Part shown: positions 8,256 through 17,486 of the stretch, in pieces
Layout: each line of letters starts with the position of its first letter
Numbering within the stretch: the first letter of the stretch is position 1
Source: Camelimonas fluminis
GTDB taxonomy: Bacteria > Pseudomonadota > Alphaproteobacteria > Rhizobiales > Beijerinckiaceae
NCBI RefSeq assembly: GCF_014656355.1
Contig: NZ_BNCG01000001.1
Location: 1-64,000 of the forward strand
Length of the DNA stretch: 64,000 nucleotides
Direction of reading: 5' to 3'
Made by a program: the position numbers and the translations under genes
The notes under the pieces: model-generated
The model's input: only the letters and a program-made list of their open reading frames with translations
Told to the model about the DNA's origin: nothing
The model's database searches: none

Positions 8256-8918
8256 ATGAGAATCCTTCTGGTCGAAGACGACACGATCCTCGGCGCGGCG
8301 GTGCGCGACCACATCATCGCCGACAACCATTCGGTTGACTGGGTGACCCGGCTCGACGCGGCCGGCGATCACCTTGACAGCGCCGCCTACGATCTCGTCC
8401 TTCTCGATCTCATGCTTCCCGACGGACAGGGCATAGCCTTCCTGCGCGAGCAGCGCCGCAGGGGCAGCGTCACGCCGGTCATCATCCTGACGGCGCTGGA
8501 TCAGATCTCCGACCGGATTGCCGGGCTGAATGCAGGGGCCGACGATTATATGACCAAGCCCTTCGATCTTTCCGAATTGTCGGCGCGGCTCAGCGCAGTG
8601 GCGCGCCGCTACAGCGGCAACCCCAACCCGCTCATCACCATCGGCGATCTCCAAATCGATCTGGCTGCAAGAAGCGTCCTGTGCAATGGCCGGCCTGTCG
8701 ATCTGACCGGACGCGAATGGGCATTGTTCGAGGCTTTCGTCCAGCATCCCGGCCAAGTTTTATCGAAGACGCAACTGGAGGAACGACTCTACGCCTTCGG
8801 CGCGGAAGTGGAGAGCAACGCGATCGAGGTCCATGTCAGCCGTCTGCGCAAAAAACTGGGGCATGCCGTCGTCGAGACGGTGCGCGGCATCGGCTATCGG
8901 CTCGGGGACGCGCGGTGA
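8256..8918 (+). CDS. OmpR-family response regulator
   Basis: Two-domain response regulator of 220 residues. The receiver domain shows the acidic pair in LLVEDDT, phospho-acceptor Asp51 in LVLLDLMLPDG, and Lys101 in MTKPFDL. A winged-helix DNA-binding domain follows (LTGREWALFEAF, ESNAIEVHVSRLRKKLG). I chose ATG at 8256 because the receiver fold begins there; an in-frame upstream start would add 13 unstructured residues. The stop overlaps the GTG start of the kinase gene, so the pair is co-translated. Closest in style to QseB/PmrA-type regulators. Confidence 0.92.
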   Translation: MRILLVEDDTILGAAVRDHIIADNHSVDWVTRLDAAGDHLDSAAYDLVLLDLMLPDGQGIAFLREQRRRGSVTPVIILTALDQISDRIAGLNAGADDYMTKPFDLSELSARLSAVARRYSGNPNPLITIGDLQIDLAARSVLCNGRPVDLTGREWALFEAFVQHPGQVLSKTQLEERLYAFGAEVESNAIEVHVSRLRKKLGHAVVETVRGIGYRLGDAR

Positions 8919-10252
8919 TCGCGCCGCGAAGTCTGCAATGGCGGCTGTCGCTCTGGCTAGGGCTCGGCATCACCTTGCTCTGGGCATTCGCTGCGGTAGT
9001 CACCGCGCAAAAGCTGCGCCACGAGATGAACGAGGTGTTTGACAGCGCGCTTGAAGAAACTGGCCAGCGCCTGCTGCCGCTTGCTGTCCGCGATGTGGTC
9101 GGCCGCGACAGCGACGACGATGCCAACCAGAGCGTCGCGACGATGCGCGAGCATAACGAATATTTCACCTATGTGGTGCGGGACGGCGAAGGGCGGGTGC
9201 TGCTGCGCTCCCACAAGGCGGACCTGTCCGTCTTCCCGCCGTTCACCGGCATGGGTTTTGCGGATACTCCGACGCACCGCATCTATTCCGACGCCGCCCT
9301 TCAGGGCACGATCACCATTTCAGTCGCCGAACCACTTTCCCGCCGCCACGCGGTGGCGCGCGAGGCACTGCTCGGCCTGGCGCTACCGCTTGGCTTGATC
9401 GTCCCTGCCAGCCTGATAGGCGTGTGGGCGGTGGTGCGTCTGTCGATGGCGCCACTTCGGCGCTTCCGCTCGCAAATCGAAGCGCGGGGCGCAGGGGATT
9501 TGACACCCATTTCTGCGACAGACCTGCCTTCCGAGGTCCAGCCGAACGCGCAGGCGGTAAACCACTTACTGGAGCGTCTCAGGCGCACATTGGAAGCAGA
9601 ACGCAGCTTTACCGCCAATTCCGCGCATGAACTGCGCACACCAGTGGCCGCCGCGCTCGCACAGACGCAAAGGCTGATCATCGAAACGTCGGACGAGGCT
9701 GCGCGTGAACGCGCACGGGATATCGAGACGGCGTTGCGACGGCTGTTCAGGCTCTCGGAAAAGCTCATGCAACTCGCAAGGGCTGAGGGCGGACGTCTGC
9801 AAGCGGCCGAGCCGACCGATGTCGCGACTATCCTACGTGTGCTCGTTGGCGAAATGACGGAAGGCGCCGATGCTGCCGGGCGGATCGAGCTGACACTCCC
9901 CGATGCCCCGGTGCTCTCGCACATCGATGCCGATGCCTTCGCCATCCTGGCGCGTAACCTGATCGAAAATGCGCTGAAGCATGGCGCCCGCCAGGAGCCG
10001 GTCCGCGTGGCGTTGTCGGCGGGCGGTGTGCTGCGCGTCGCCAATGCTGGACCCGCCGTGCCGCCCGATCTGCTCGCCCGCCTGTCCGAACCGTTCGAAC
10101 GGGGACAGGCGCAGGCCAGCGGCACCGGCCTGGGTCTTGCCATCGCCAAGGCGATCGCCGCTGGCACGGGCGGTAGGATCGAGCTGCTATCGCCGCGGGA
10201 GGGGCGCGAAGACGGCTTCGAGGCGAGTTTCCGGATGAGCGGATCGGCCTAA
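8915..10252 (+). CDS. Sensor histidine kinase
   Basis: Membrane sensor kinase of about 445 residues that pairs with the upstream response regulator. Membrane segments lie near residues 12-32 and 148-172 and enclose a periplasmic sensor domain. A HAMP-like linker follows, then the phospho-accepting box SAHELRTP with His238, the N box NLIENALKHG, and the GTGLGLAIAKAI ATP lid. The GTG start overlaps the regulator stop (GTGA). Given the divergent redox cluster, the signal may be redox- or metal-related, but nothing in the sequence names it. Confidence 0.9.
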   Translation: MIAPRSLQWRLSLWLGLGITLLWAFAAVVTAQKLRHEMNEVFDSALEETGQRLLPLAVRDVVGRDSDDDANQSVATMREHNEYFTYVVRDGEGRVLLRSHKADLSVFPPFTGMGFADTPTHRIYSDAALQGTITISVAEPLSRRHAVAREALLGLALPLGLIVPASLIGVWAVVRLSMAPLRRFRSQIEARGAGDLTPISATDLPSEVQPNAQAVNHLLERLRRTLEAERSFTANSAHELRTPVAAALAQTQRLIIETSDEAARERARDIETALRRLFRLSEKLMQLARAEGGRLQAAEPTDVATILRVLVGEMTEGADAAGRIELTLPDAPVLSHIDADAFAILARNLIENALKHGARQEPVRVALSAGGVLRVANAGPAVPPDLLARLSEPFERGQAQASGTGLGLAIAKAIAAGTGGRIELLSPREGREDGFEASFRMSGSA

Positions 10253-10292
10253 CGCGGGCAGCAATTGCTTGCGTAGCGGCCAACCATCGATC

Positions 10293-10323
10293 ACAATTTA
10301 GAATTATTCTAATTCTAAATTGT
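10293..10323. promoter_or_regulatory. Irr/ICE-box-like palindrome ahead of the metal ATPase
   Basis: Perfect 12-base inverted arms ACAATTTAGAAT and ATTCTAAATTGT are separated by seven bases. Inside, TTTAGAA-TTA-TTCTAAT (10297-10313) matches, in 13 of 14 defined positions, the rhizobial Irr (iron control element) pattern TTTAGAA-N3-TTCTAAA as I remember it. It lies 39 bases before the ATPase start and has no U-run, so an operator is more likely than a terminator. Confidence 0.55.
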
Positions 10324-10361
10324 ATGACAGGAGCGGACCATCGGTCGCTTGCGGGAGAGCT

Positions 10362-12329
10362 ATGTTGTCACGGTTTTCGTCGAATATTTCCATCGTCCTG
10401 ACTACCGCGACAGTGACCGGGCTTCTGATCGCTTTGGCAGGCGCCTGGCTTCTCAATGGTCAGCTAGCCCTGCAAGTCACCTCGACGGGTACGGCGCTTG
10501 CCTATCTCGCCGGGGGCGTGCCGACCGGCTGGCGGGCGTTGAAGGTGCTGTGGAATGAGCACATCCCGGACATCGATCTGTTGATGATCGTTGCCGCGAT
10601 CGCCGCAGCGATCGTCGGCGCGGCTATTGAAGGAGCTGTGCTGCTCACCCTGTTCAGCATGTCGACGACGCTCGAGGAAAGGGCAATGGGACGCGCGCGG
10701 CGCGCCATCGAGGCGCTGATGGCGTTGCGGCCGGAAACAGCGTTGCGCAAAGCGCCCGACGGTACGACCGAAGACGTGCCGGCCGCCGATCTTGGCATCG
10801 ACGACGTGGTGGTCCTTCGCCCCGGCGCACGGGTTCCAGCCGATGGCGTAATCGTCGCTGGTCAGGGCTCGCTGGACGAGTCGACAATCACCGGTGAATC
10901 CATGCCGGTCCGCAAGGAACCTGGCCAGCAGGTTTTTGAGGCCACGGTGAACCTCAACGGCATCCTTGAGGTACGCGTCGCCAGAACTCTAGAGCAGAGC
11001 ACGGTCGCTCGCATGATTGCGCTCGTCACCGAAGCTCAGTCAGCCAAGGCGCCTTCAGAGCGCTTCAGCGCATGGTTCGGGCAGCGTTACACTATCGCTG
11101 TCCTGTTAGGCTCCGCCCTCGCACTCGCTGTCTTCCTTTGGCTTGGAAACGGCTGGGAGACGGCTCTTTACCGGGCCGCGACCATTCTGGTGGCGGCAAG
11201 CCCCTGCGCCATCGTCATCTCAGTCCCGGCCGCAATCCTGTCAGCCCTTTCGGCAGCGGCACGCGGTGGCGTATTATTTAAGGGTGGCGCAGCACTGGAA
11301 ACACTCGCGGATATCGAGGTTTTCGCCTTCGACAAGACAGGCACGCTGACGGCCGGGCGCGCTGCCGTGACGGGCGTCGTCGCTCTGGATGGAAACGAGG
11401 ACGCCTTGCTGTCGACACTGGCCAGTTTGGAGGCGCACTCTGAGCATCATGTCGCTGACGCTTTGCGGCGTGAAGCCGCTCACCGCAGCCTGCCCACTCG
11501 TGAGATGCATAACGTCATGGCGTTACCCAGCGCTGGTATTGTCGGCGAAGACGATCTGGGAGCGATCTGGGCGGGAAATCGCCGGATGGCAGAGACCATG
11601 GGAGCATCGGTCGACCAGAGCGCGCTGCGGGACCTTCAGAATACCGAGGAGACGATCGTTTATCTGGGGCGCGCGGGTCGATTGCTCGGCGCGGCCACGA
11701 TCGCCGACAGACCGCGCGAAACCTCCGCGGACGGACTTGCGGCCCTCCGAACAAGCGGCGTCACGACGATCGTCATGATGACGGGGGACCGGCATGCCGT
11801 CGCGCTGCGCATCGGACAAGAGCTTGGCCTGCAAAACGACGAAATCCATGCCGACATGCTGCCCGAGGACAAGGTGCGACTCGTGGCGGAAATCGCGGGA
11901 GGACGGAAAGTCGCGTTTGTCGGCGATGGGGTGAACGATGCCGCAGCTCTGGCGCGGGCCGATGTCGGCATCGCGATGGGAGCAGCAGGTTCGGAGGTCG
12001 CGCTTCAGGCGGCCGATGTCGCGCTGCTTGCGGAAGATATGGGGCGGCTGGCGGCCGCGCATCGCCTATCGAAGCGCACGGCGCAAATCATTCGTCAGAA
12101 TCTGATATTCGCCATCGGCGCGATGCTGCTTCTTGTAACCGGTGCCGCCTTTTTCGATCTTCCTCTTCCTCTTGCAGTGCTCGGACATGAAGGCGGGACG
12201 GTTCTCGTCGTCCTTAACGGCTTGCGCCTGCTGAACGATCCAATTCGCAATGTATCAGGATCGTCATCACCCGAAGATGTGACCATTAGATCGGAAATCA
12301 TCCACGCCAAAAAGCTCGCCAGATGCTGA
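10362..12329 (+). CDS. P1B-4-type heavy-metal ATPase (Fe2+/Co2+/Zn2+ efflux)
   Basis: Cation-exporting P-type ATPase of about 655 residues with no N-terminal metal-binding domain. It shows the TGES actuator loop, the membrane motif SPC at residues 280-282, the phosphorylation site DKTGT at Asp324, the hinge GDGVNDAAAL, and HEGGT at His609 in the last helices. SPC together with HEGGT and no HMA domain marks subgroup P1B-4, whose members export cobalt or ferrous iron in several bacteria. The start is ATG at 10362 with GGGAGA just upstream. The Irr-like box in front favours iron, as an inference. Confidence 0.9.
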   Translation: MLSRFSSNISIVLTTATVTGLLIALAGAWLLNGQLALQVTSTGTALAYLAGGVPTGWRALKVLWNEHIPDIDLLMIVAAIAAAIVGAAIEGAVLLTLFSMSTTLEERAMGRARRAIEALMALRPETALRKAPDGTTEDVPAADLGIDDVVVLRPGARVPADGVIVAGQGSLDESTITGESMPVRKEPGQQVFEATVNLNGILEVRVARTLEQSTVARMIALVTEAQSAKAPSERFSAWFGQRYTIAVLLGSALALAVFLWLGNGWETALYRAATILVAASPCAIVISVPAAILSALSAAARGGVLFKGGAALETLADIEVFAFDKTGTLTAGRAAVTGVVALDGNEDALLSTLASLEAHSEHHVADALRREAAHRSLPTREMHNVMALPSAGIVGEDDLGAIWAGNRRMAETMGASVDQSALRDLQNTEETIVYLGRAGRLLGAATIADRPRETSADGLAALRTSGVTTIVMMTGDRHAVALRIGQELGLQNDEIHADMLPEDKVRLVAEIAGGRKVAFVGDGVNDAAALARADVGIAMGAAGSEVALQAADVALLAEDMGRLAAAHRLSKRTAQIIRQNLIFAIGAMLLLVTGAAFFDLPLPLAVLGHEGGTVLVVLNGLRLLNDPIRNVSGSSSPEDVTIRSEIIHAKKLARC

Positions 12330-12569
12330 CGAAAACGCGTGTGAGCGCCATGAAATTTGATCTCCTCTCACAGCATTGATGATCTCGCGGCCAAGCTGAC
12401 CATTGGTGACGGGCCGCTACGAGACAAGGATGCACTCGTAATCGTCATCGACAGAAGGGCTGTCATCCCGGTCGACCAGCACCGGTCGATCCTACACGAA
12501 TGGGACGGTGGGCGCCTGTCCTCCCTTCACGGGAGAAGCCCGATACGTCATGAACTCAGCGGATTATAA
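12330..12569. other. Gap between ATPase and LysR genes, no supported gene
   Basis: This 240-base stretch has one 70-codon open frame on the plus strand from a TTG. I see no recognisable domain and no convincing ribosome binding site. It probably carries the promoter of the LysR gene. Confidence 0.4.
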
Positions 12570-13517
12570 GTGGAACTACGCCACCTCCGATATTTTGTTA
12601 CCGCAGCGGAATATGGCAGTTTTCGCAAGGCTGCGTCGGCGCTTGGCATCCGAGAGTCAGCGGTCAGCCGTCGAATCCGCGATCTTGAGGATCACTTGGG
12701 CGCCTCGCTCTTTCAGCGGCACAATGGCGGTGTCATTCTGACGCTGGCCGGGCAGCGCTTCGTGCGGCACGCGCGAAAGGCGCTTCGGCAGATCGAGTAT
12801 GGTGCAAGGGACGTCGCGACGATCGGACGCTCAGAAGACGGTCGGATCAAGATCGGGATATTCTCCTCGCTCGCCTCGGGCTTCCTGTCGGAGTTGCTGC
12901 GTGCTTATGACAAGGAGCACGCGCAGGTTCGAATCGAGCTGATAGACGGCGATCCAGCGGATCATGTTTCGGCGATTCGTCAGTTGCGACTTGACGTTGC
13001 GTTCATCACTGGTACGTCGCAGTGGCCCGATTGCGAAGTCGATCAGCTTTGGTGGGAGCGGGTATTTGTCGTCCTTCCCGCTAACCACTCGCTCTGCGGC
13101 AAGGCGGAACTCGACTGGCGCGACCTCGTCGGCGAGCGGTTCATTGTAAGCGATGGAGCGCCTGGACCGGAGATTCACGACTACTTAGTACAGCGCCTCG
13201 CTGATCTTGGACGGCATCCAGAAGTTGATACACAATATGTCGGGCGAGATAACCTTCTCTCGCTTGTAGCCGTCGGTCGAGGTCTAACGCTGACGAGCGA
13301 AGCAACCACGGTCGCACAGTTTCCAGGAATCATATATCGACCGATCGTGAACGAAGTGCTGCCCTTCAGCGCAGTGTGGTCGTCCCGGAATGATAATCCG
13401 GCTTGCCGTCGATTGCTCAGTCTCGCGCGCACGTTATCCCGATCAACAAGAGCAACAATCATTACTACGATGCCTTTGACTTCCTCGCTTTCACAAATCC
13501 CCGATCCGTGGCTATGA
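12570..13517 (+). CDS. LysR-family transcriptional regulator
   Basis: A 315-residue LysR protein. The N-terminal HTH is standard (HLRYFVTAAEYGSFRKAASALG, then SAVSRRIRDLEDHLGASLFQR). The effector domain begins near residue 90 (GRIKIGIFSSLASGFLSELL). The start is GTG at 12570 with no strong Shine-Dalgarno sequence. It converges on the end of the trb operon and overlaps the DUF2274 gene by 53 bases. I recall a LysR gene at this place beside the trb operon in related ICEs. Targets are unknown. Confidence 0.88.
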   Translation: MELRHLRYFVTAAEYGSFRKAASALGIRESAVSRRIRDLEDHLGASLFQRHNGGVILTLAGQRFVRHARKALRQIEYGARDVATIGRSEDGRIKIGIFSSLASGFLSELLRAYDKEHAQVRIELIDGDPADHVSAIRQLRLDVAFITGTSQWPDCEVDQLWWERVFVVLPANHSLCGKAELDWRDLVGERFIVSDGAPGPEIHDYLVQRLADLGRHPEVDTQYVGRDNLLSLVAVGRGLTLTSEATTVAQFPGIIYRPIVNEVLPFSAVWSSRNDNPACRRLLSLARTLSRSTRATIITTMPLTSSLSQIPDPWL

Positions 13518-13689
13518 ATCGCTCCAGCATAGGAACAATGAGACGGACCGGATCGGCCGATGCCTGTCCCGACTCGCGGCCGAGGATCTCGGCATAGGCC
13601 ATCAGGTCGCGATGGAGCGCGGCAGGCAGCTCCAGCGCGACCTTGACGGGTTTATCGTCGGCGATGGGGCCGAGTTTCAGTTTGGTCAT
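13465..13689 (-). CDS. DUF2274 family protein
   Basis: A 74-residue protein fitting DUF2274 (PVKVALELPAALHRDLMAYA, then LIVPMLERFIATDRGF). Such short proteins are normally the last gene of ICE trb operons, just behind trbI, as here. Function unknown; the fold resembles ribbon-helix-helix proteins. The start is ATG at 13689, three bases after the trbI stop. Confidence 0.8.
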   Translation of the reverse strand: MTKLKLGPIADDKPVKVALELPAALHRDLMAYAEILGRESGQASADPVRLIVPMLERFIATDRGFVKARKSKAS

Positions 13690-13691
13690 GG

Positions 13692-14855
13692 TCAGTTCCT
13701 GAAGGGTTCGAGGACAAGATCGCGCGTCACAACGATCCTGACCGGGAAGCCCGGCCGGATGGTCAGCGTTGGCGCAACATTGAGCTGGCGGCGAACGATC
13801 TGCTGTCCGGCGTCGTTGATCGTGTCCTGGCCGCCGTTGCGGATGGCGCGCAGGAGCCGGTCCTGATCGTCGACGGCAAGCTCGGCTCCAACCGAAAGCA
13901 GGGTCGAGAGCCCGGCAGCCTTGGCGAGATCCCACCAATGGTAATCGACGCCATCCTCCAGCCCGGCATAGCCCTGTGTGTCGGTCCCAGGCTGGCGCTC
14001 GAGAACGATCGAGCGACCGTTCGGCATGATGAGCCGGTTCCAGACGAGCAAGACCCTGCGCTGGCCGAACTGCACGTTGTTGTCGTACTGGCCGATGATC
14101 CGGGTCCCCTGGGGCACGAGCAGGATGCGCCCCGTGGGGCTGTCATAGATCGGCTCTGTGACCTGGGCGATGATCTGGCCGGGCAGATCGGAGCGGATGC
14201 CGGTGATGAGTGCGGCCGAAATGACCGCTCCGGCTTGGAGCACGAAGGGTGACGCCGGCGGCGTCACGCGATCTTGCGTGACGGTGCGCCGGTCGGCCGC
14301 CGCGTTGAGGAAGGCGAGCTGCTTGTCCTGGCTGGTGGCGACCTGTCCGCCCGCGCCGGAGAGATCGAGGCCGGCAAGACCGGGCATTGCGCCCGCCGTG
14401 CTGGCGACCGTCGATCCCTGCCGCGACTGGAAGAAGACGATGCTGAGGCGCGCGGCCTCTTCCTCGGCGCGGCGGCGCTGCTCGGCCTCGCTGACGCCAG
14501 GCGTCGGGACGGCGGGTGTAGCGACAGGCTGGCCGTTGTTCTGTGCGTCGAGGATCGGACGGCCGAGATCGCCGGGCATCGCCGGGCCGAGAACCGGGCC
14601 GGTATAGTCCTTCGGCAATCCGGCGAGACCGTCGGCGGTCTGGCGGTTGTTGGTGGAATAAAGCTCGGCGCCGCCATCGTCCGGCCCGCGCGTCTGGAGC
14701 GCGTAGATCAGCGATCCACCGATGCCGACCAGCGCGACGGCGGCGACGCTGGCGAGCATCTTGCGCGAGAGGCGTGTGACGCGCGGCGCTTCGGCGCGAA
14801 GCCGCATCGGCGCGACGGGGGTGCTGGTTGCGGTATTGCCTGCGGTATCGGTCAT
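13692..14855 (-). CDS. trbI: TrbI/VirB10-type conjugation channel protein
   Basis: Energy-sensing scaffold of the type IV secretion channel that spans from the inner to the outer membrane. The 387-residue protein has a cytoplasmic N-terminus, one membrane segment (MLASVAAVALVGIGGSLIYAL, about residues 33-53), a linker rich in Pro and Gln, and the conserved VirB10 barrel (VLQAGAVISAALITGIRSDL, LVPQGTRIIGQYDN). The ATG overlaps the stop of trbG. Intact by length and motifs. Confidence 0.92.
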   Translation of the reverse strand: MTDTAGNTATSTPVAPMRLRAEAPRVTRLSRKMLASVAAVALVGIGGSLIYALQTRGPDDGGAELYSTNNRQTADGLAGLPKDYTGPVLGPAMPGDLGRPILDAQNNGQPVATPAVPTPGVSEAEQRRRAEEEAARLSIVFFQSRQGSTVASTAGAMPGLAGLDLSGAGGQVATSQDKQLAFLNAAADRRTVTQDRVTPPASPFVLQAGAVISAALITGIRSDLPGQIIAQVTEPIYDSPTGRILLVPQGTRIIGQYDNNVQFGQRRVLLVWNRLIMPNGRSIVLERQPGTDTQGYAGLEDGVDYHWWDLAKAAGLSTLLSVGAELAVDDQDRLLRAIRNGGQDTINDAGQQIVRRQLNVAPTLTIRPGFPVRIVVTRDLVLEPFRN

Positions 14856-15811
14856 TATGACGGCCTCCCGTCGGTGCGGGTAATCCTGACGGTCTGCTGC
14901 TTGTCGCCCGCGCCAAGGCGCAGTTCGGCCGCGCCGAACAGGCGATCGACGATCAGGATGTGTTGATAGATGCGGCTGTTGGCGATCTGGGCTTCGCCTT
15001 CGGGGCCGATGACGAACAGCGGCGGCATCTCGCCCTGCACGATGCCGGCCGGGAACTCGACATAGACATGCCGGCCATCGTCATAGACGGTGATCGGCTT
15101 CCACGGCGGATTGCCAGTGGCGGTCAGGCTGTAGCGATAATTGCGGGCGGCGACAGCCGGAATGACCGGCGTAGCCTGCACGCTTTGGCGCTGGCTGGCC
15201 GGCGGTTGCGGATAGGCCCAGGCGACAGACGGCATGTAGGGCTTCTCGCCGGAGCGCAGCTCCAGCATGTAGGTGCGCCGGTCAGTCGTCACGATTAGGT
15301 TGGTGGTGATGTCGGGTCGGCTCGGCTTGACGAGGATGTGGACGCGGCGCGTGACGCCGGAGCCGCTCTCGGTATCGCCGATGATCCAGCGCGCCGTGTC
15401 GCCGGCCGCGATCGGTCCCGCGCCGGTCAGGCTTTCGCCCGGCTCCAGTGCGATGTCGGTGATCTGGCCCGGAACGGCATAGACCTGATAGAGCGCGCCT
15501 TCCGACCATGGGTAGATCTGGATGGCATTGTAATAGCCCTCGCGGCGCGGCTGCACGCGGGCGGCTGCATTGGCGTTCTCGACGCGGCCGGTCGGGGTGC
15601 CGGCGGTCTCGCCGCCGCGTGCGACCGTCCAGGCCGGCGGGATCAGCACCGGCTTCGGCCTATCGTCGGTGACGGCGGCGGGAATGGCTGGCAAAGGCGG
15701 CACGCTGGAGTCGTAGCTGATCGCGGGCGGGCGGTTGGTGGCGCAGCCCGCCAGCGCCGTCGCGGACAGGAGGACGATCGCGGCTGCGGATCTACGGATT
15801 GCCGGGTTCAT
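14855..15811 (-). CDS. trbG: TrbG/VirB9-type conjugation protein
   Basis: Outer-membrane-associated component of the conjugation channel, 318 residues. The N-terminus is a lipoprotein signal with lipobox ALAGC near residue 22. The VirB9 region follows (YNAIQIYPWSEGALYQVYAVPGQ as the conserved start, then a C-terminal beta-domain with GRHVYVEFPAGI). The start is ATG at 15811, four-base overlap (ATGA) with trbF. It binds TrbI in the core complex. Confidence 0.9.
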   Translation of the reverse strand: MNPAIRRSAAAIVLLSATALAGCATNRPPAISYDSSVPPLPAIPAAVTDDRPKPVLIPPAWTVARGGETAGTPTGRVENANAAARVQPRREGYYNAIQIYPWSEGALYQVYAVPGQITDIALEPGESLTGAGPIAAGDTARWIIGDTESGSGVTRRVHILVKPSRPDITTNLIVTTDRRTYMLELRSGEKPYMPSVAWAYPQPPASQRQSVQATPVIPAVAARNYRYSLTATGNPPWKPITVYDDGRHVYVEFPAGIVQGEMPPLFVIGPEGEAQIANSRIYQHILIVDRLFGAAELRLGAGDKQQTVRITRTDGRPS

Positions 15812-16497
15812 TGGCCCATCTCCCGCGACCAGTTGATGGCGTTGACGTAGATGCCGAGCGGATTGGCCTTCAGGCGCTCGGCGTCGCGCGGCGGTTGAAG
15901 CGTGATCGTGAGGATCGCGGTCCATCGCTGGGTCGAGGCGAGCACGCCGTTCTCGAACTGACGCTCTGTCCAGGCGACGCGGAACGAATCCGGCGAGGCG
16001 CGGATGACGCTGGAGACGTCGACGGCGATCTGCTGCTTGCCGACCTTGGTGAAGGGATCGTTGGTGCGGGCATAGTCGTTGAGCGCGCCCGCGCCGCGAT
16101 CGGTCGTCCACTCATAGGCGCGAAGCCAGTTCTGGCGGACGATGATCGGATCGGCCGGAATGCTTCTGACCTGCTCGATGAAGCGGGCCAGATGCCATGC
16201 GATCTGCGGATCGGTCGGGCGATAGTCGGCGGTGGCCGGCGCGATACTCTGCGCCTGGCCGAGCTTGTCGACCTGGACCACCCAGGGCACGACGGTTCCG
16301 CGCGCCGACTGGATGACCAGCGCGCCGGCGAAACCGGCCGAGAGGATCAGCGATCCGAAGGCCATGTATCGCCAGTTTTTCGCCTGCACGCGGGCCGAGC
16401 CGACGCGGTCGTCCCAGACCTGCGCGGCCTTCTGGTAAGGCGTCTCGGGTTCGGGCGTCTTGCCGTAGTGCACGGCGGGTCGCTTGAAGATGTTCAT
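15808..16497 (-). CDS. trbF: TrbF/VirB8-type conjugation protein
   Basis: Inner-membrane protein that nucleates the conjugation channel; 229 residues, the normal length. The family N-terminus (PYQKAAQVWDDRVGSARVQA) is followed by one membrane segment (MAFGSLILSAGFAGALVIQS, about 46-65) and a periplasmic VirB8-like domain ending in IYVNAINWSREMG. It overlaps trbG and trbL by ATGA on both sides. Intact. Confidence 0.92.
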   Translation of the reverse strand: MNIFKRPAVHYGKTPEPETPYQKAAQVWDDRVGSARVQAKNWRYMAFGSLILSAGFAGALVIQSARGTVVPWVVQVDKLGQAQSIAPATADYRPTDPQIAWHLARFIEQVRSIPADPIIVRQNWLRAYEWTTDRGAGALNDYARTNDPFTKVGKQQIAVDVSSVIRASPDSFRVAWTERQFENGVLASTQRWTAILTITLQPPRDAERLKANPLGIYVNAINWSREMGQ

Positions 16498-17486
16498 GAG
16501 CGGTCGCTTTCAGAGAGGTTGACGGAAGAACCGGAGCCGTGGCTGTCGCCAGAACGGACGGCATGGGCGGCGGCGCTGACGCCGTGAGAAAGATGCTGGC
16601 CGCGCTTCATGCGCTTGGCCCATTCCGGGGCGCCTCCTGCCGCGGCTGTCGGCGTGGACGCCGCCTCGGCGTCCTGCTGACCACCGCCGACCGTTCCCAT
16701 GGTCGAGGAGCCGCCGGTCGCGCCGAAGCCGGCCTTGGCGCCGTCGGAGAAGCTGGACTTCATGCTTTCGGAGGCGCGCGCCACGGCGCGCTTCAGCGGC
16801 GAGACGGTTGCGGAGCCTGCGGCGCGGGCAACGCCGCCCATGCCGGAGGCAACTCCTGCCGCACCGGACTGCCCCACGGAGCCGAGCGAATAGGCGGCCG
16901 ATGCCGCGCCTGCCGCCGTCGCGCCGCCGCGGGCAACGGCAGCGCCACCGGAGAGCGCCGCCGATCCGCCCTTGATGGCGAGACCCGCCGCACCGCCTGC
17001 CGCAAGGGCTGCGCCGCCGACGGCAAGGCCGGTCCCCACGGCAGCGCCCGCGCCGAGCTGCGGGCCGCCAGAGACGAGACCGTTGGCGATGCCGGGACCG
17101 AAGATGCCGAGGCCGAGCAACGAGAGAGCGGCGAGCACGATCGCCATGGCGTCGTCGACGGTCGGGGTCGTGCCGCCGAAGCCCTTGGTGAACTCGCCGA
17201 ACAGCGTCGAGCCAATACCGATGATGACGGCAAGGACCAGAACCTTGATGCCGCTGGAAATGACGTTGCCAAGCACGCGCTCGGCCATGAAGGCGGTCTT
17301 GCCGAAGAGGCCGAACGGAATGAGGACGAAGCCTGCGAGCGTCGCCAGCTTGAACTCGATCAACGTCACGAAGAGCTGGATCGCCAGGATGAAGAAGGCG
17401 AGGATCACGAGCGCCCAGGCAAACAGCAGGCACACGATCTGGATCAGGTTCTCGAAGACCGAGATCCAACCCATCAGCGGCGAGAT
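16494..17486 (-). pseudogene. trbL: TrbL/VirB6 fragment, N-terminus deleted
   Basis: C-terminal two thirds of the polytopic VirB6-like channel protein. It keeps hydrophobic helices (LFAWALVILAFFILAIQLFV, GFVLIPFGLFGKTAFMAERV, VLVLAVIIGIGSTLFGEF), a Gly/Ala-rich stretch and a polar tail. Complete TrbL has about 150 more residues at the N-terminus, with the first membrane segments; they are missing because the frame abuts traG coding sequence at about 17,486. An internal ATG at 17474 could start a 326-residue product, but it has no good ribosome site. Presumed non-functional. Confidence 0.8.

Noticed and set aside
10293-10323. Terminator of the two-component operon
   Set aside because: The arms are AT-rich with no GC stem or U-run, and the site is better placed as an operator of the ATPase gene.
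12357-12569. 70-codon open frame before the LysR gene
   Set aside because: TTG start, no ribosome site and no recognisable family.
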